From the NCBI RefSeq assembly GCF_015714725.1, contig NZ_WBKM01000374.1, forward strand, positions 21,819 to 85,818: 64,000 nt of DNA. The letters run 5' to 3'. Origin of the DNA: Nostoc sp. WHI (GTDB taxonomy: Bacteria; Cyanobacteriota; Cyanobacteriia; Cyanobacteriales; Nostocaceae). Position numbers and translations under genes: made by a program. This document shows positions 50,605 through 59,419 of the stretch, piece after piece. The notes beneath the pieces are model-generated. The model did no database searches and was not told the origin of the DNA. It worked only from the letters and a program-made list of their open reading frames with translations. Positions within the stretch are counted from its first letter, which is position 1. The number at the start of each line of letters is the position of its first letter.

Positions 50605-52713
50605 ATGGCTTTAGACTTTTCCCGTCAAAATCTCCGAGGACGCAACTTCAAAGGTAGACAAGACCTTGCGGGTGCAAACTTTAGCTATGCCGACATCCGA
50701 GGGGCAAACTTCACCAACGCTAATTTAACAGGTGCTAACTTCAGTTATGCCAAAGCTGGACTGCAACGCCGTTGGACAATTTTCTTAGTCCTTGTCTCGT
50801 GGCTATTGTCGGCAATGTCAGGATTTTTATGGGCTTTGAATGGTTATTTAGTGTCGTTAATATTTGATACTTCCAGCTTAGAGAATCAAATTGGCGGCTG
50901 GACTTGCCTAATCGTATTAATTGCCTTTTTCTTCATCACAATTCGCCAAGGAATAACAGCTGGTTTAGGAGCCGTAGCCGTAGTCTTCGCCGTAGCCTTC
51001 GCCGTAGCCGGAGCCGTAGCCGGAGCCGTAGCCTTCGCCGTAGCCTTCGCCGGAGCCTTCGCCGGAGCCTTCGCCTTCGCCGTAGCCGGAGCCGTAGCCG
51101 TAACCTTCGCCGGAGCCGGAGCCGTAGCCTTCGCCGGAGCCTTCGCCGTAGCCGGAGCCTTCGCCTTCGCCGGAGCCGGAGCCGTAGCCTTCGCCGTAGC
51201 CTTCGCCGTAGCCTTCGCGATAGCCTTCGCCGGAGCCGGAGCCGTAGCCGGAGCCGTAGCCGTAGCCGTAGCCGTAGCTGGAGCCGGAGCCGTAGCCGTA
51301 GCCGTAGCCGGAACGTTATTTAGTATCTACATCGGCTGGCGAGCCATGAAAGGAGATCAAAAACACTTTTTCATTCGTAATATTGCGATCGCCTTTGCTG
51401 CAACAGGAGGTACAAGTTTTCGTGGCGCTAACTTAACCAATGCTAATTTCACCCAAGCTAGACTCAAAAATACAGATTTCCGAAACACTATCCTTATCTG
51501 TAGCCGTTGGCATCAAGCTAAAATGCTTGACCGTATTCGTCCTGGTTTAACTTATCTTCAATACTCACAAGTACGTCAACTGCTGGTTACAGGACAGGGA
51601 CAGGACAATAACTTTGACCGTCAAGACCTGCGAGGTATCAACTTAAAAGCAGTAAACCTAGCTGATACCAGCTTTATCGGCGCTGATCTCAGTGAAGCTA
51701 ATTTACAAGATGCCAATTTATCAAGAGCAAAGCTAAAGCAGACGCAACTAGACGGCACTGATTTAACAGGTGCAACTCTCACAGGTGCGTACATTGAAGA
51801 TTGGGGCATTACAAATACAACTAAATTGCATGGCGTGAGATGCGAGTATGTCTTCATGCGCTTATCCACAAAAGAAGATCCCGACACTCTCCGCAAACCT
51901 GATAATAAACGAGAGGTATTTGCAGATGGGGATTTTGCCGACTTTATCAAACCAATTTTTGACACCCTCGACCTTTACCATAATCAAGACGTTGACCCTC
52001 GTGCGATCGCGATCGCCCTCAAAAACCTCGCTGAAAATCATCCCGAAGCTGAGTTAGAAATTGTGGCAATGGAGAAACGCGGCAATGATAAATTCTTACT
52101 CAGAGCCAAAACCGCAGCAGGTAGCAATAAATCTCAACTGAGTGCAGAATATTTTGATGATTATAATCAACTCAAAGCTTTATCGCAGAGTCAGCAATTA
52201 TTGCTGGTAGAAAGAAGCGATCGCATTCGTAATTTAGAGAATATGGTAACAACTGCACTTGGGCAGCCTAAATCTTATACACAAGGAAATACCATCATGT
52301 CAGATATCAGTGGCATCAATATTCAAGGTAGCAGTAATGTTAGCGGTATCGCTGGCGGTGGTTCTGTTGCTAACCTGGGAACTATCAGTGGTAATGTGAA
52401 TATTGCCCTCAATCAGTTACCTGATGCAACCGATGCCGATAAACCCGGCATTAAAGAATTGTTGACGCAGTTGCACGAGGTAATTTCCCAGTCCTCAGAT
52501 TTGCCGGAAACAGACAAAGCTGATGCATTGTTACAGGTAGAAGCTTTAGCAGAAGCAGGTAAAAATCCTCAAGAATCCACTAAGCAAAAGACTGCAAAAA
52601 ATGCAATCATCATGTTGAAAGGGCTATTTTCTGGTTTACCTGCGATCGCAACGCTTGTTGAATCGACTAATAAACTATTCCCTGCGATTTCTAAATTATT
52701 CGGTTTGGGATAA
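50605..52713 (+). CDS. Pentapeptide-repeat membrane protein with Ala/Gly hexanucleotide-encoded hydrophobic tract
   Basis: The protein has 702 aa from ATG 50605. A short pentapeptide block (FKGRQDLAGANFSYADIRGANFTNANLTGANFSYAKAG) is followed by two ordinary membrane helices. Then come about 114 residues made almost only of AVAFAVAGAVAG-type dipeptides (about 123-236). A second pentapeptide block (from about 272, GGTSFRGANLTNANFTQARLKNTDF, and after 335, DLRGINLKAVNLADTSFIGADLSEANL) is next, then a soluble C-terminal domain with a Gly/Ser-rich beta-like part (ISGINIQGSSNVSGIAGGG) and helices. Function is unknown; pentapeptide proteins often form rigid scaffolds. Confidence 0.8.
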   Translation: MALDFSRQNLRGRNFKGRQDLAGANFSYADIRGANFTNANLTGANFSYAKAGLQRRWTIFLVLVSWLLSAMSGFLWALNGYLVSLIFDTSSLENQIGGWTCLIVLIAFFFITIRQGITAGLGAVAVVFAVAFAVAGAVAGAVAFAVAFAGAFAGAFAFAVAGAVAVTFAGAGAVAFAGAFAVAGAFAFAGAGAVAFAVAFAVAFAIAFAGAGAVAGAVAVAVAVAGAGAVAVAVAGTLFSIYIGWRAMKGDQKHFFIRNIAIAFAATGGTSFRGANLTNANFTQARLKNTDFRNTILICSRWHQAKMLDRIRPGLTYLQYSQVRQLLVTGQGQDNNFDRQDLRGINLKAVNLADTSFIGADLSEANLQDANLSRAKLKQTQLDGTDLTGATLTGAYIEDWGITNTTKLHGVRCEYVFMRLSTKEDPDTLRKPDNKREVFADGDFADFIKPIFDTLDLYHNQDVDPRAIAIALKNLAENHPEAELEIVAMEKRGNDKFLLRAKTAAGSNKSQLSAEYFDDYNQLKALSQSQQLLLVERSDRIRNLENMVTTALGQPKSYTQGNTIMSDISGINIQGSSNVSGIAGGGSVANLGTISGNVNIALNQLPDATDADKPGIKELLTQLHEVISQSSDLPETDKADALLQVEALAEAGKNPQESTKQKTAKNAIIMLKGLFSGLPAIATLVESTNKLFPAISKLFGLG
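50971..51311 (+). repeat. Hexanucleotide repeat tract (GCCGTA, GCCTTC, GCCGGA)
   Basis: About 57 hexamers, nearly all GCC followed by GTA, TTC or GGA, in an irregular order. The tract codes for Ala alternating with Val, Phe or Gly. No frame on the plus strand contains a stop. Changes by whole hexamers would preserve the frame. Confidence 0.92.
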
Positions 52714-52729
52714 TCGATACCTCGTACCT

Positions 52730-52840
52730 CGTTCCCAGTCTCCGACTGGGAATGCCCCTCATTAAGGCTCCGCCTCCCTTACTCGCGGCAGAGCCGCAAT
52801 GAGCAGCATTTCCAGCCAGAGGCTGTAAACGAGGTTTGAA
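52730..52840. repeat. Interspersed repeat with CCTCGTTCCCAGTC/GACTGGGAATGCC
   Basis: The same modules, in the opposite orientation (GGAGGCGGAGCCT, CATTCCCAGTCTGAGACTGGGAACGAGG), lie at 48298-48345. It is non-coding. Confidence 0.7.
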
Positions 52841-52877
52841 AAGGGTTTTAACTTAAGATAAATTCGATAAAAAATTC

Positions 52878-53447
52878 CTAAGCCGTTAATACCTGCTGCG
52901 CTGTCAGTTTTAACTCAGGAAAAGTCAGAGAAAAAATTTGCTGGTTTCCTGTAAATACTGTTTGGTTATAATGTCCTTCATCCAACAAACAGACTGTCAC
53001 CTTTGCCTCAAGAGGATCAACAATCCAGTATTCAGGGATAGAAAAGGCTGCATACTCAAGTGGTTTCCTTTGATAATCTCGCTTCACAGACTCAGCGCTA
53101 ACCACTTCTATTGCCAACAGTGGAGGTAACTCAAGTACAGCCGATTTACCCTGAATAGATTGTCGCTGTTCTTCAGTCATCACAATTAAGTCAGGAAGGC
53201 GGGATTTTTTGACGGAGGTGCGAACGCCAGTACCGCTAGGGCGAACCTACCAATCTAACCCTAGTCGTTGGATTTCCAGATAAAAGCGGATCAACAAGAA
53301 AGTAATGATAGCTTCATGCAAATCTGAGGCTGGAGGCATTTCTAGCAGTACCCCATCCTCAAGTTCATAGCGCTTGTTAGTTCCGTCATCGTAGGTGAGA
53401 TATTCTTCAAAAGTATACAGAGGTTCTACAGGTTTTGTAGTGAACAT
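52878..53447 (-). pseudogene. Uma2 family nuclease gene broken by one in-frame amber codon
   Basis: The two halves are in the same frame and are separated only by TAG at 53247-53249. The first reads MFTTKPVEPLYTFEEYLTYDD..YLEIQRLGLDW, then the stop, then VRPSGTGVRTSVKKSRLPDLIVM, then the second half with PPLLAIEVVSAESVKRDYQRKPLEYAAFSIPEYWIVDP. Reading through gives 189 codons, the normal Uma2 length, with the conserved Glu in IEVVS and the SRLPDLIV strand present. It is therefore a recent nonsense mutation or a sequencing error, not an old ruin. TTCGTAA-type heptamers (53455-53487) stand just upstream. Confidence 0.82.
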
Positions 53448-53506
53448 ACTTTTGTAATTCGTAATTTGTAATTCGTAATTCGTAATTAAGAGTTCCATAA
53501 GCTATT

Positions 53507-53608
53507 ACGCAGAAGAGATCCCCCAACCCCCTTAAAAAGGGGGCAAAAGATTCTAGTTCCCCCCTTTTTAAGGGCGGTTAGGGGGGATCTCTTTTGCGTA
53601 AGTCTTGT
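53507..53608. mobile_element. MITE-like element with C/G-rich core and ACGCA ends
   Basis: The ends TACGCAGAAGAGATCCCCC and GGGGGATCTCTTTTGCGTA are inverted repeats. The core resembles the CCAATAC family (CCCCCTTAAAAAGGGGG), but the ends resemble the ACTTACGCAA family, so it looks like a hybrid. Confidence 0.7.
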
Positions 53609-53693
53609 CCCAATTACGAATTATCTAGTCATGATCATATCTACTTTCTTCATTCTCAGGTAGTTTTGGAATGTAGAGTTGAGTTTTTCCAAA

Positions 53694-55241
53694 ATGTCTT
53701 TAACTGAAGAAATTCTTTCCCAATTACCGGGCGATGTTTTAGGAGGGTTGCGTCAAAGCGATCGCATTCTCACATCTCTGCGCGAAAACTCCACACCTAT
53801 CCCAACGTTAGTTAAAGAAAGTCAACAGCCTTTAGGTGTCGTAGACTTCGATGTAATTATCTGCGGTGGCACCTTGGGCATTTTAATTGGTTGCGCCTTG
53901 GCGGTGAAGGGGCTACGGGTGGCGTTGATGGAACGGGGAATTTTGCGGGGGAGGGAACAAGAGTGGAATATTTCTCGCAAAGAATTAGATGTATTTGTGG
54001 AATTGAATTTGCTAACAGAGGAGGAATTAGCAAGTGCGATCGCAACTCAATATAACCCGGCGCGAGTTAGTTTTGCTGGCGGTACAGAAGTTTGGGTAGA
54101 AGATGTTTTGAATATCGGCGTAGATCCAGTTTATCTACTGGCTACCTTAAAAACCCGATTTCTCGCCACTGGGGGAAAGTTGTTAGAAAACACACCCTTT
54201 ACTGAAGCGGTGGTTCATGCAGATGGGGTGATGGTAAATAACCAATTCAAAACTCGGTTATTAATCGACGCGATGGGACATCTTTCACCCATCAGCCAAC
54301 AAGCACGCCAAGGCAAAAAACCAGACGCGCTGTGCTTGGTTGTCGGAAGTTGCGCCCAAGGTTTTGCGGAAAATAACTCAGGCGACTTGTTGTTATCATT
54401 TACATCTTTGCAGAATCAATGTCAGTACTTCTGGGAAGCGTTCCCAGCCAGGGATGGCAGAACCACTTACTTGTTTACCTACATGGATGCACATCCCCAA
54501 CGCTTGAGTTTAGAAGCTCTATTTGATGAATATCTGCGTCTCTTACCAGAATATCAGGGAGTGGAATTGAGCCAGCTAAAATTTCAGCGATCGCTATTTG
54601 GTTTCTTTCCCACCTATCGCCAAAGTCCGCTAAAAACCCCTTGGAATCGCATTCTACCAGCAGGTGATAGCAGTGGTAGTCAATCTCCCTTAAGTTTTGG
54701 TGGTTTTGGCGCAATGGTGCGTCATTTGAAGCGTTTAACTTATGGCATTTACGAAGCGCTGGAAACAGAACAATCATCTCCAAAAGCCCTCGCACTGCTG
54801 CAACCCTATCAGCCAAGTTTGACTGTTACTTGGTTGTTTCAAAGGGCGATGAGTGTTGGTGTAAATCAGAAAATTGCTCCAGATCAAATTAACCAACTAC
54901 TCTCGGCAGTATTTCAGGAAATGCAACAGTTGGGTACACCAGTGCTAAAACCGTTTTTACAGGATATAGTACAGTTTTCGGCACTAACGCAAACACTGTT
55001 AAAAACTGGTTTCTCTCATCCGGTATTAGTTGCCAAGATAATTCCGCAAGTAGGTTTAGGAAGTTTGTTAGATTGGATGGTGCATTACTGTAATTTAGGT
55101 GTATATACTGCCTTATTTTGGTTGAGTCCAATGCTAGAAACATGGATTAAGAATCAACCAAATGAACAACAATATTACTGGCATCGTTTGATTGATGCTT
55201 GGAAGTATGGTTCTGGCGGTGATTACTCAGATGAAATTTGA
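53694..55241 (+). CDS. cruP: CruP-type FAD-dependent lycopene cyclase paralogue
   Basis: The protein has 515 aa. The FAD-binding Rossmann fold lies at about 45-80 (FDVIICGGTLGILIGCALAVKGLRVALMERG). Family hallmarks are VSFAGGTEVWVEDVLNIGVDP, TYLFTYMDAHPQRLSLEALFDEYLRLLPEYQG, FGFFPTYRQSPLKTPWNRILPAGDSSGSQSPLSFGGFGAMVRHLKRL. CruP proteins of cyanobacteria and plants are related to lycopene cyclase CruA; work in plants links CruP to limiting carotenoid epoxide and oxidative damage. The start at ATG 53694 is preferred over TTG 53679. It heads a run of three genes, with the next start 23 bp downstream. Confidence 0.87.
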   Translation: MSLTEEILSQLPGDVLGGLRQSDRILTSLRENSTPIPTLVKESQQPLGVVDFDVIICGGTLGILIGCALAVKGLRVALMERGILRGREQEWNISRKELDVFVELNLLTEEELASAIATQYNPARVSFAGGTEVWVEDVLNIGVDPVYLLATLKTRFLATGGKLLENTPFTEAVVHADGVMVNNQFKTRLLIDAMGHLSPISQQARQGKKPDALCLVVGSCAQGFAENNSGDLLLSFTSLQNQCQYFWEAFPARDGRTTYLFTYMDAHPQRLSLEALFDEYLRLLPEYQGVELSQLKFQRSLFGFFPTYRQSPLKTPWNRILPAGDSSGSQSPLSFGGFGAMVRHLKRLTYGIYEALETEQSSPKALALLQPYQPSLTVTWLFQRAMSVGVNQKIAPDQINQLLSAVFQEMQQLGTPVLKPFLQDIVQFSALTQTLLKTGFSHPVLVAKIIPQVGLGSLLDWMVHYCNLGVYTALFWLSPMLETWIKNQPNEQQYYWHRLIDAWKYGSGGDYSDEI

Positions 55242-55263
55242 ATAATACCTGTGTGAGGATAAC

Positions 55264-55968
55264 ATGATTGAACGGAAATCTGTAGGAATCAAATACTTTG
55301 CAGTACTGGTTGGTTTTCTGCGCGATCGCCAAGGTTTTCTAGAAGAAATTCGTCAAGGTACACGATTACCAACTAAAATCATTTCTCTGCTGGTTTGCAG
55401 TTCCTTATTCCTCGCTGCTTATGGTGCAATCATTGGTGCATATCATAGCTGGATGCAAGCTTTATCTTCCGCCATCAAACTCCCAGCCCTTTATTTAATC
55501 ACACTTTTGATTTGTATCCCGACGTTGTTCTTTGCTAACATTATTTTTGGTTCAAAACGCACTTTTGGACAGCATTTAGCATTAGTTTTGACTGCGGTTT
55601 CAATCACAAGCGTACTTTTATTTAGCTTTGCACCAATCACGCTGTTTTTCTTGATTACCACTAATAATTACCAATTTTTAATTCTGTTAAATGTATTCGT
55701 CTTTGCATTGACTGGATTTATTGGTGTTTCGTCTTTATATCAAGCCACGAGTTTAGTTTTAGAACAAGATAATGAAGGTAGCAAGACACGCCAAAAGATT
55801 TTACAATTTTGGCTATTTCTTTACGCTTTCGTAGGCAGTCAGTTAGGATGGACTCTCAGACCGTTTTTTGGCACACCTGGCTCTGTTTTTGAACTGTTCC
55901 GCGAAAGAGAAGGCAATTTCTATTTAAGCGTCATTAAATCTATTAGCTATCTCTTGGGAATCCGTTAA
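55264..55968 (+). CDS. Multi-pass membrane protein, CruP-linked paralogue 1
   Basis: The protein has 234 aa. An N-terminal cytoplasmic helix (VGFLRDRQGFLEEIRQGTRLPTKI) is followed by about five membrane helices (ISLLVCSSLFLAAYGAIIGA, LYLITLLICIPTLFFANIIFG, LVLTAVSITSVLLFSFAPITLFFLI, LILLNVFVFALTGFIGV, FWLFLYAFVGSQLGWTLRPFFG). It ends in FELFREREGNFY. Databases often label this cyanobacterial family an actin-binding WH2 protein, which I regard as misleading. It follows cruP by 23 bp and is 43 bp ahead of its tandem paralogue. The role is unknown. Confidence 0.72.
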   Translation: MIERKSVGIKYFAVLVGFLRDRQGFLEEIRQGTRLPTKIISLLVCSSLFLAAYGAIIGAYHSWMQALSSAIKLPALYLITLLICIPTLFFANIIFGSKRTFGQHLALVLTAVSITSVLLFSFAPITLFFLITTNNYQFLILLNVFVFALTGFIGVSSLYQATSLVLEQDNEGSKTRQKILQFWLFLYAFVGSQLGWTLRPFFGTPGSVFELFREREGNFYLSVIKSISYLLGIR

Positions 55969-56010
55969 TTAGTAGTTAGTAATTAAACAGAATATACGAC
56001 ATATAAAATT

Positions 56011-56718
56011 ATGCTGAAAAAGCCAAATATCGGAATTCAACAATTTGGTGTTTTGATTAATTTATTGCGCGATCGCCAGTCTTTCTTAGAAGAAATTCGT
56101 CATGGAATAAGATTACAAAATAAAATCAGTTCTCTGTTCGTAACGAGTTCCATTTTCTTTGCCCTCTATGGCGCGATTATCGGTGCAGCCCACAGTTGGG
56201 CACAAGCATTATCCGGTGCTATCAAACTTCCGGCATTTTATTTATTAACACTGATAATTTGTTTCCCAACTTTGTTCTTTTTTAATGTTTTGTTTGGTTC
56301 CCGCAGCAGTATTCAACAACATTTTGTTGTGTTGCTTACATCTGTATCGGTAATTAGTGTACTTTTATTCAGCTTGGCACCAGTTACGCTATTTTTTCTA
56401 ATTACTACACCCGACTCTTATCAATTTTTTAAACTGTTGAATGTCTTAATTTTTGGCATCACAGGCATCTTTGGCGTAAAATTTCTTTATGAGGGAATGC
56501 AGTTACTTTCTCAACAAGATGAAGTTGGGAAAAAAACCCGCACCACTATTTTAAGATCCTGGTTGTTGCTTTATGCCTTTGTTGGTATGCAGTTAGGATG
56601 GTTTCTCAGACCCTTTTTCGGTGCCCCTGACTCCAAATTTGAATTATTTAGGGCAGTCAAAGGCAACTTTTATCTGGATATTGTAGCGGCGATTTCTGAA
56701 ATTTTGGGTTTTCGTTAA
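56011..56718 (+). CDS. Multi-pass membrane protein, CruP-linked paralogue 2
   Basis: The protein has 235 aa and is clearly homologous over its full length to the preceding gene: QFGVLINLLRDRQSFLEEIRHGIRLQNKI, FFALYGAIIGAAHSWAQALSGAIKLPAFYLLTLIICFPTLFF, and MQLGWFLRPFFGAPDSKFELFRAVKGNFY. It is a tandem duplication that has diverged moderately. The conserved RDRQ.FLEEIR and LRPFFG.P..FELFR motifs mark the likely functional surfaces at the two ends. A homo- or hetero-oligomeric membrane complex is possible. It is the last gene of the cruP run. Confidence 0.72.
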   Translation: MLKKPNIGIQQFGVLINLLRDRQSFLEEIRHGIRLQNKISSLFVTSSIFFALYGAIIGAAHSWAQALSGAIKLPAFYLLTLIICFPTLFFFNVLFGSRSSIQQHFVVLLTSVSVISVLLFSLAPVTLFFLITTPDSYQFFKLLNVLIFGITGIFGVKFLYEGMQLLSQQDEVGKKTRTTILRSWLLLYAFVGMQLGWFLRPFFGAPDSKFELFRAVKGNFYLDIVAAISEILGFR

Positions 56719-56861
56719 AAGGCAACTTAATATCTGATTTGTAAACTCGGCTGAAACCTACTTGTACCAAGCCTTTCAAGGCAGTAAAATATTTGAACTA
56801 ATTTTGACTTGAAAACTAGCTCTATCAGAGAAGCGTAGCTAACCATAGGTATCGCTTGTTC

Positions 56862-57053
56862 TCAATCGCGACGAAAACTTCTCTTACGTTGTTTGTGCCT
56901 AGCAACTTCTTTGCGCTTGTGTTTTTCCAGGGGCGTTTCAAAGTGACGATGCTTTCTCATGTCTGGAAAAATACCTGCTTTGGAAACTTCCCTCTTAAAT
57001 CGACGTAAGGCTGACTCAATTCCTTCATTTTCGCCCACAAATACTTGGGTCAT
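56862..57053 (-). CDS. rpsU: 30S ribosomal protein bS21
   Basis: The protein has 63 aa, of standard length: VGENEGIESALRRFKREVSKAGIFPDMRKHRHFETPLEKHKRKEVARHKQRKRSFRR shows the basic S21 pattern. bS21 is a late-binding small-subunit protein near the anti-Shine-Dalgarno. It lies downstream of an RNA-binding protein gene on the same strand. This rbp-rpsU order is known from Anabaena, where the pair is cold-regulated. A terminator-like hairpin in the 121-bp spacer probably sets rpsU expression at a fraction of rbp. Confidence 0.95.
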   Translation of the reverse strand: MTQVFVGENEGIESALRRFKREVSKAGIFPDMRKHRHFETPLEKHKRKEVARHKQRKRSFRRD

Positions 57054-57112
57054 TTTAATCTCCTACTTAATTGGTACTGGGCAATTTTAAGCTATCCAGT
57101 AGACCGTAGCGC

Positions 57113-57140
57113 AAAAAGGGCAGACTCATTATCTGCCCTT
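57113..57140 (-). terminator. Terminator/attenuator between rbp and rpsU
   Basis: On the minus strand the stem AGGGCAGA/TCTGCCCT is followed by TTTTT (57113-57117). It lies after the rbp stop (57175) and before rpsU (57053), so it should reduce read-through into rpsU. Confidence 0.85.
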
Positions 57141-57174
57141 AAGACCTTAAAACTTAATTTTTTAGTGTTAGAAC

Positions 57175-57492
57175 TTAGTAGCGGCCTCTAGAGTATCCAC
57201 CACCACCACCACTGTTATTTCGTCCACCGCCAAAGGAACCACCTCTATCTTCTTTCGGTTTCGCTTTATTCACTTTGAGATCGCGTCCCATCCACTCAGC
57301 ACCATCAAGAGCTTCAATGGCGGCTGTTTCTTCCGCTTCTGTACCCATTTCTACAAAAGCAAAACCGCGTGGACGTCCTGTTTCACGGTCAGTAGGTAAC
57401 TGAACGCGCTTTACAGAACCATGTTCAGCAAAAACCGAAGTAAGGTCTTCTTGTGTGACCTCGTAGGATAGATTACCTACATAAATTGACAT
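57175..57492 (-). CDS. rbp: Single-RRM glycine-rich RNA-binding protein (Rbp family)
   Basis: The protein has 105 aa. One RRM has RNP2 IYVGNLSYE at residues 3-11 and RNP1 RGFAFVEM at about 42-49. It is followed by a Gly/Arg/Ser-rich tail (GGSFGGGRNNSGGGGGYSRGRY). Cyanobacterial Rbp proteins bind RNA, many are induced by cold, and some move photosystem mRNAs to thylakoids. The long leader (57493-57600) may carry the cold control described for the Anabaena rbpA1 gene. It is cotranscribed with rpsU past a hairpin. Which of the several rbp paralogues this is cannot be stated. Confidence 0.92.
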   Translation of the reverse strand: MSIYVGNLSYEVTQEDLTSVFAEHGSVKRVQLPTDRETGRPRGFAFVEMGTEAEETAAIEALDGAEWMGRDLKVNKAKPKEDRGGSFGGGRNNSGGGGGYSRGRY

Positions 57493-57773
57493 GCATTATC
57501 TCCAAAATCATAGGTTTGTAGAGATTTAGATTTCGGAGACAAGCTTGTTAAGACCAAAAGGGAAAAGCCTGTCAATACTAAAAACAAACGCTGTAACCGA
57601 ATTTCATTCTCACATGATCATCTTAGCACATTATTCAGTTCTTACCCACAGTAAGTTGAAAGTACTAAGAGTCAGCGATCGCCTGTGGTCTTCTCAAACA
57701 TCTTCTAAATCAGGGATTCATAGGTAAATTCCGACATTGAATAGCAGAAATTCCTGAAATAATTGCAAAATAA

Positions 57774-59201
57774 ATGCAGTCCGTCATGATTATTACTTAC
57801 TTGGAAATGCCGACTACACTTGCTGATGCCCAAAATTTGCTTTCTGACTTGATCGCCCGCAACTGTGAGCGTGTAGATTATCTGATGATTCGCCTTGAAG
57901 AAGCAGAAGGGACTGATATCTTGTTGCGTGGCGACAAGGTAGAAACCCTTAGTGAAGGCATCTCGATTGGTGGACATATTCGCGCCTGTTATAAAGGTGG
58001 ATGGGGGTTGAGCTGCTTTAACCAGCTTTCGACAATTAAGGAGCGGATAGAAGAAGCGATCGCTGCTGCGCGGATGGTTGGTGATGAAGAAACTTTACTT
58101 GCACCCATTGATCCAGTGCAAGCAGTATGCAAACTACCCTTAGAAGGCACTGATCCTCGAAAGATCCCACTCTGGAAGAAAAAACAGTTGTGCGATCGCT
58201 ATACTGAATTGCTCAAAAGTGTTGATCACCGGATTACTACTACCTCGGTGCGCTATGGAGACAGCGCCCAAAAAGTGATCATCGCTACCTCAGAAGGGAC
58301 TCTAATCGAGCAATCTTGGGTGGATATGGAAATGCGCTTTGCCGCCACCGCCAGAAACGGCGAAACGGTACAAACTGGACGGGAAACTACTGGCTCTCGC
58401 AAAGCCTACGAAGATTTAACTGATCTTGATAAACAAGTCAAAAGTGCTGCCCAAAGAGCGATCGCAGCTTTATCTCTGCCATCGGCCAAAGGTAATACTT
58501 ACACGGTAGTCATTGACCCAATTCTTACAGGTTTGTTTGTTCACGAAGCCTTCGGACATCTTTCTGAGGCCGATATGGCTTACGAAAACCCTGATCTGCT
58601 GGAAGTCATGACCCTTGGACGACGATTTGGTTCAGAAGAACTGCAAATTTTTGATGGTGCTGCCCCAGAGGGACATCGCGGTAGTTATTTTTATGACGAT
58701 GAAGGCACGCCTGCTACTACTACTCAACTAATTAAAGATGGAGTTTTAGTTGGACGTTTACATTCTCGTGAAACTGCTGGCAAATTAGAGGAAGCACCTA
58801 CTGGTAACGCCCGTTGTCTCAACTATCACTTTACGCCCATTGTGCGGATGACAAATACCTGGATTGAACGGGGCAAAACGCCAGTCGAAGACTTATTAAC
58901 TGATATCAAAGAAGGAGTTTATGCCCGTAATTGGCTGGGTGGCATGACGAATGGGGAAATGTTCACCTTTAGTGCCGGGGAAGCGTGGATGATTAGAAAC
59001 GGCAAAATTGCTGAACCGGTGCGGGATGTGACGCTTTCGGGAAATGTATTCCAAACTTTAGCGGATATTGAGGCAATTGGTAATGATTTCTACTGGGATG
59101 AATCCGGTGGTTGTGGTAAGGGGGGGCAAAACGGCTTATCAGTGGGTTGTGGTGGCCCGAGTCTACGAATTCGAGATGTAGTGGTTGGTGGAGAAACTTA
59201 A
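57774..59201 (+). CDS. tldD: TldD/PmbA family metalloprotease subunit TldD
   Basis: The protein has up to 475 aa; starts at 57774, 57786 or 57807 are possible and no ribosome site decides between them. The zinc site HEAFGHLSEAD carries His, Glu and His (HExxxH). C-terminal ligand regions include GMTNGEMFTFSAGEAWMIRNGKIAEPV and the Cys/Gly-rich SGGCGKGGQNGLSVGCGGPSLRI. TldD normally forms a heterodimer with TldE (PmbA), which cleaves unfolded or modified peptides; no tldE follows here. The C-terminal motif is complete and so is the catalytic half. Confidence 0.92.
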   Translation: MQSVMIITYLEMPTTLADAQNLLSDLIARNCERVDYLMIRLEEAEGTDILLRGDKVETLSEGISIGGHIRACYKGGWGLSCFNQLSTIKERIEEAIAAARMVGDEETLLAPIDPVQAVCKLPLEGTDPRKIPLWKKKQLCDRYTELLKSVDHRITTTSVRYGDSAQKVIIATSEGTLIEQSWVDMEMRFAATARNGETVQTGRETTGSRKAYEDLTDLDKQVKSAAQRAIAALSLPSAKGNTYTVVIDPILTGLFVHEAFGHLSEADMAYENPDLLEVMTLGRRFGSEELQIFDGAAPEGHRGSYFYDDEGTPATTTQLIKDGVLVGRLHSRETAGKLEEAPTGNARCLNYHFTPIVRMTNTWIERGKTPVEDLLTDIKEGVYARNWLGGMTNGEMFTFSAGEAWMIRNGKIAEPVRDVTLSGNVFQTLADIEAIGNDFYWDESGGCGKGGQNGLSVGCGGPSLRIRDVVVGGET

Positions 59202-59265
59202 CCAATTCAAAATTCGTCTTGGAAAGTTCTGAGCGGATAGCGTAGCGTCTCGTAGAGAGCGTCGG

Positions 59266-59293
59266 AAACCTCCGCTTGCAACTTCGGAGGTTA
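59266..59293. terminator. Hairpin after tldD
   Basis: The arms AACCTCCG and CGGAGGTT surround CTTGCAACTT. It follows an interspersed GCGTCTCGTAGAGAG repeat at about 59238-59260. It has a weak T-run and may terminate tldD. Confidence 0.45.
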
Positions 59294-59419
59294 AATTACC
59301 GTCTGATATTGTTTGAATTTTCAATTGTTAGTAATGTGGACTTTGCCACCACAGATAAGGAATCAGTTTCACAGATGAGTATTCTATAAACAGCATTCTT
59401 ATATAAAGGAATTTATCCA

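Noticed and set aside
50904..51323. A 139-residue Arg/Ser/Leu-rich open frame over the hexanucleotide tract
   Set aside because: It is the +1 reading of GCC-NNN hexamers in the pentapeptide gene; the repeat has no stops in any plus frame, so the open frame is a by-product.
55264..56718. The tandem membrane proteins as actin-binding WH2 proteins
   Set aside because: This database label does not fit: they are multi-pass membrane proteins and I see no WH2 motif.
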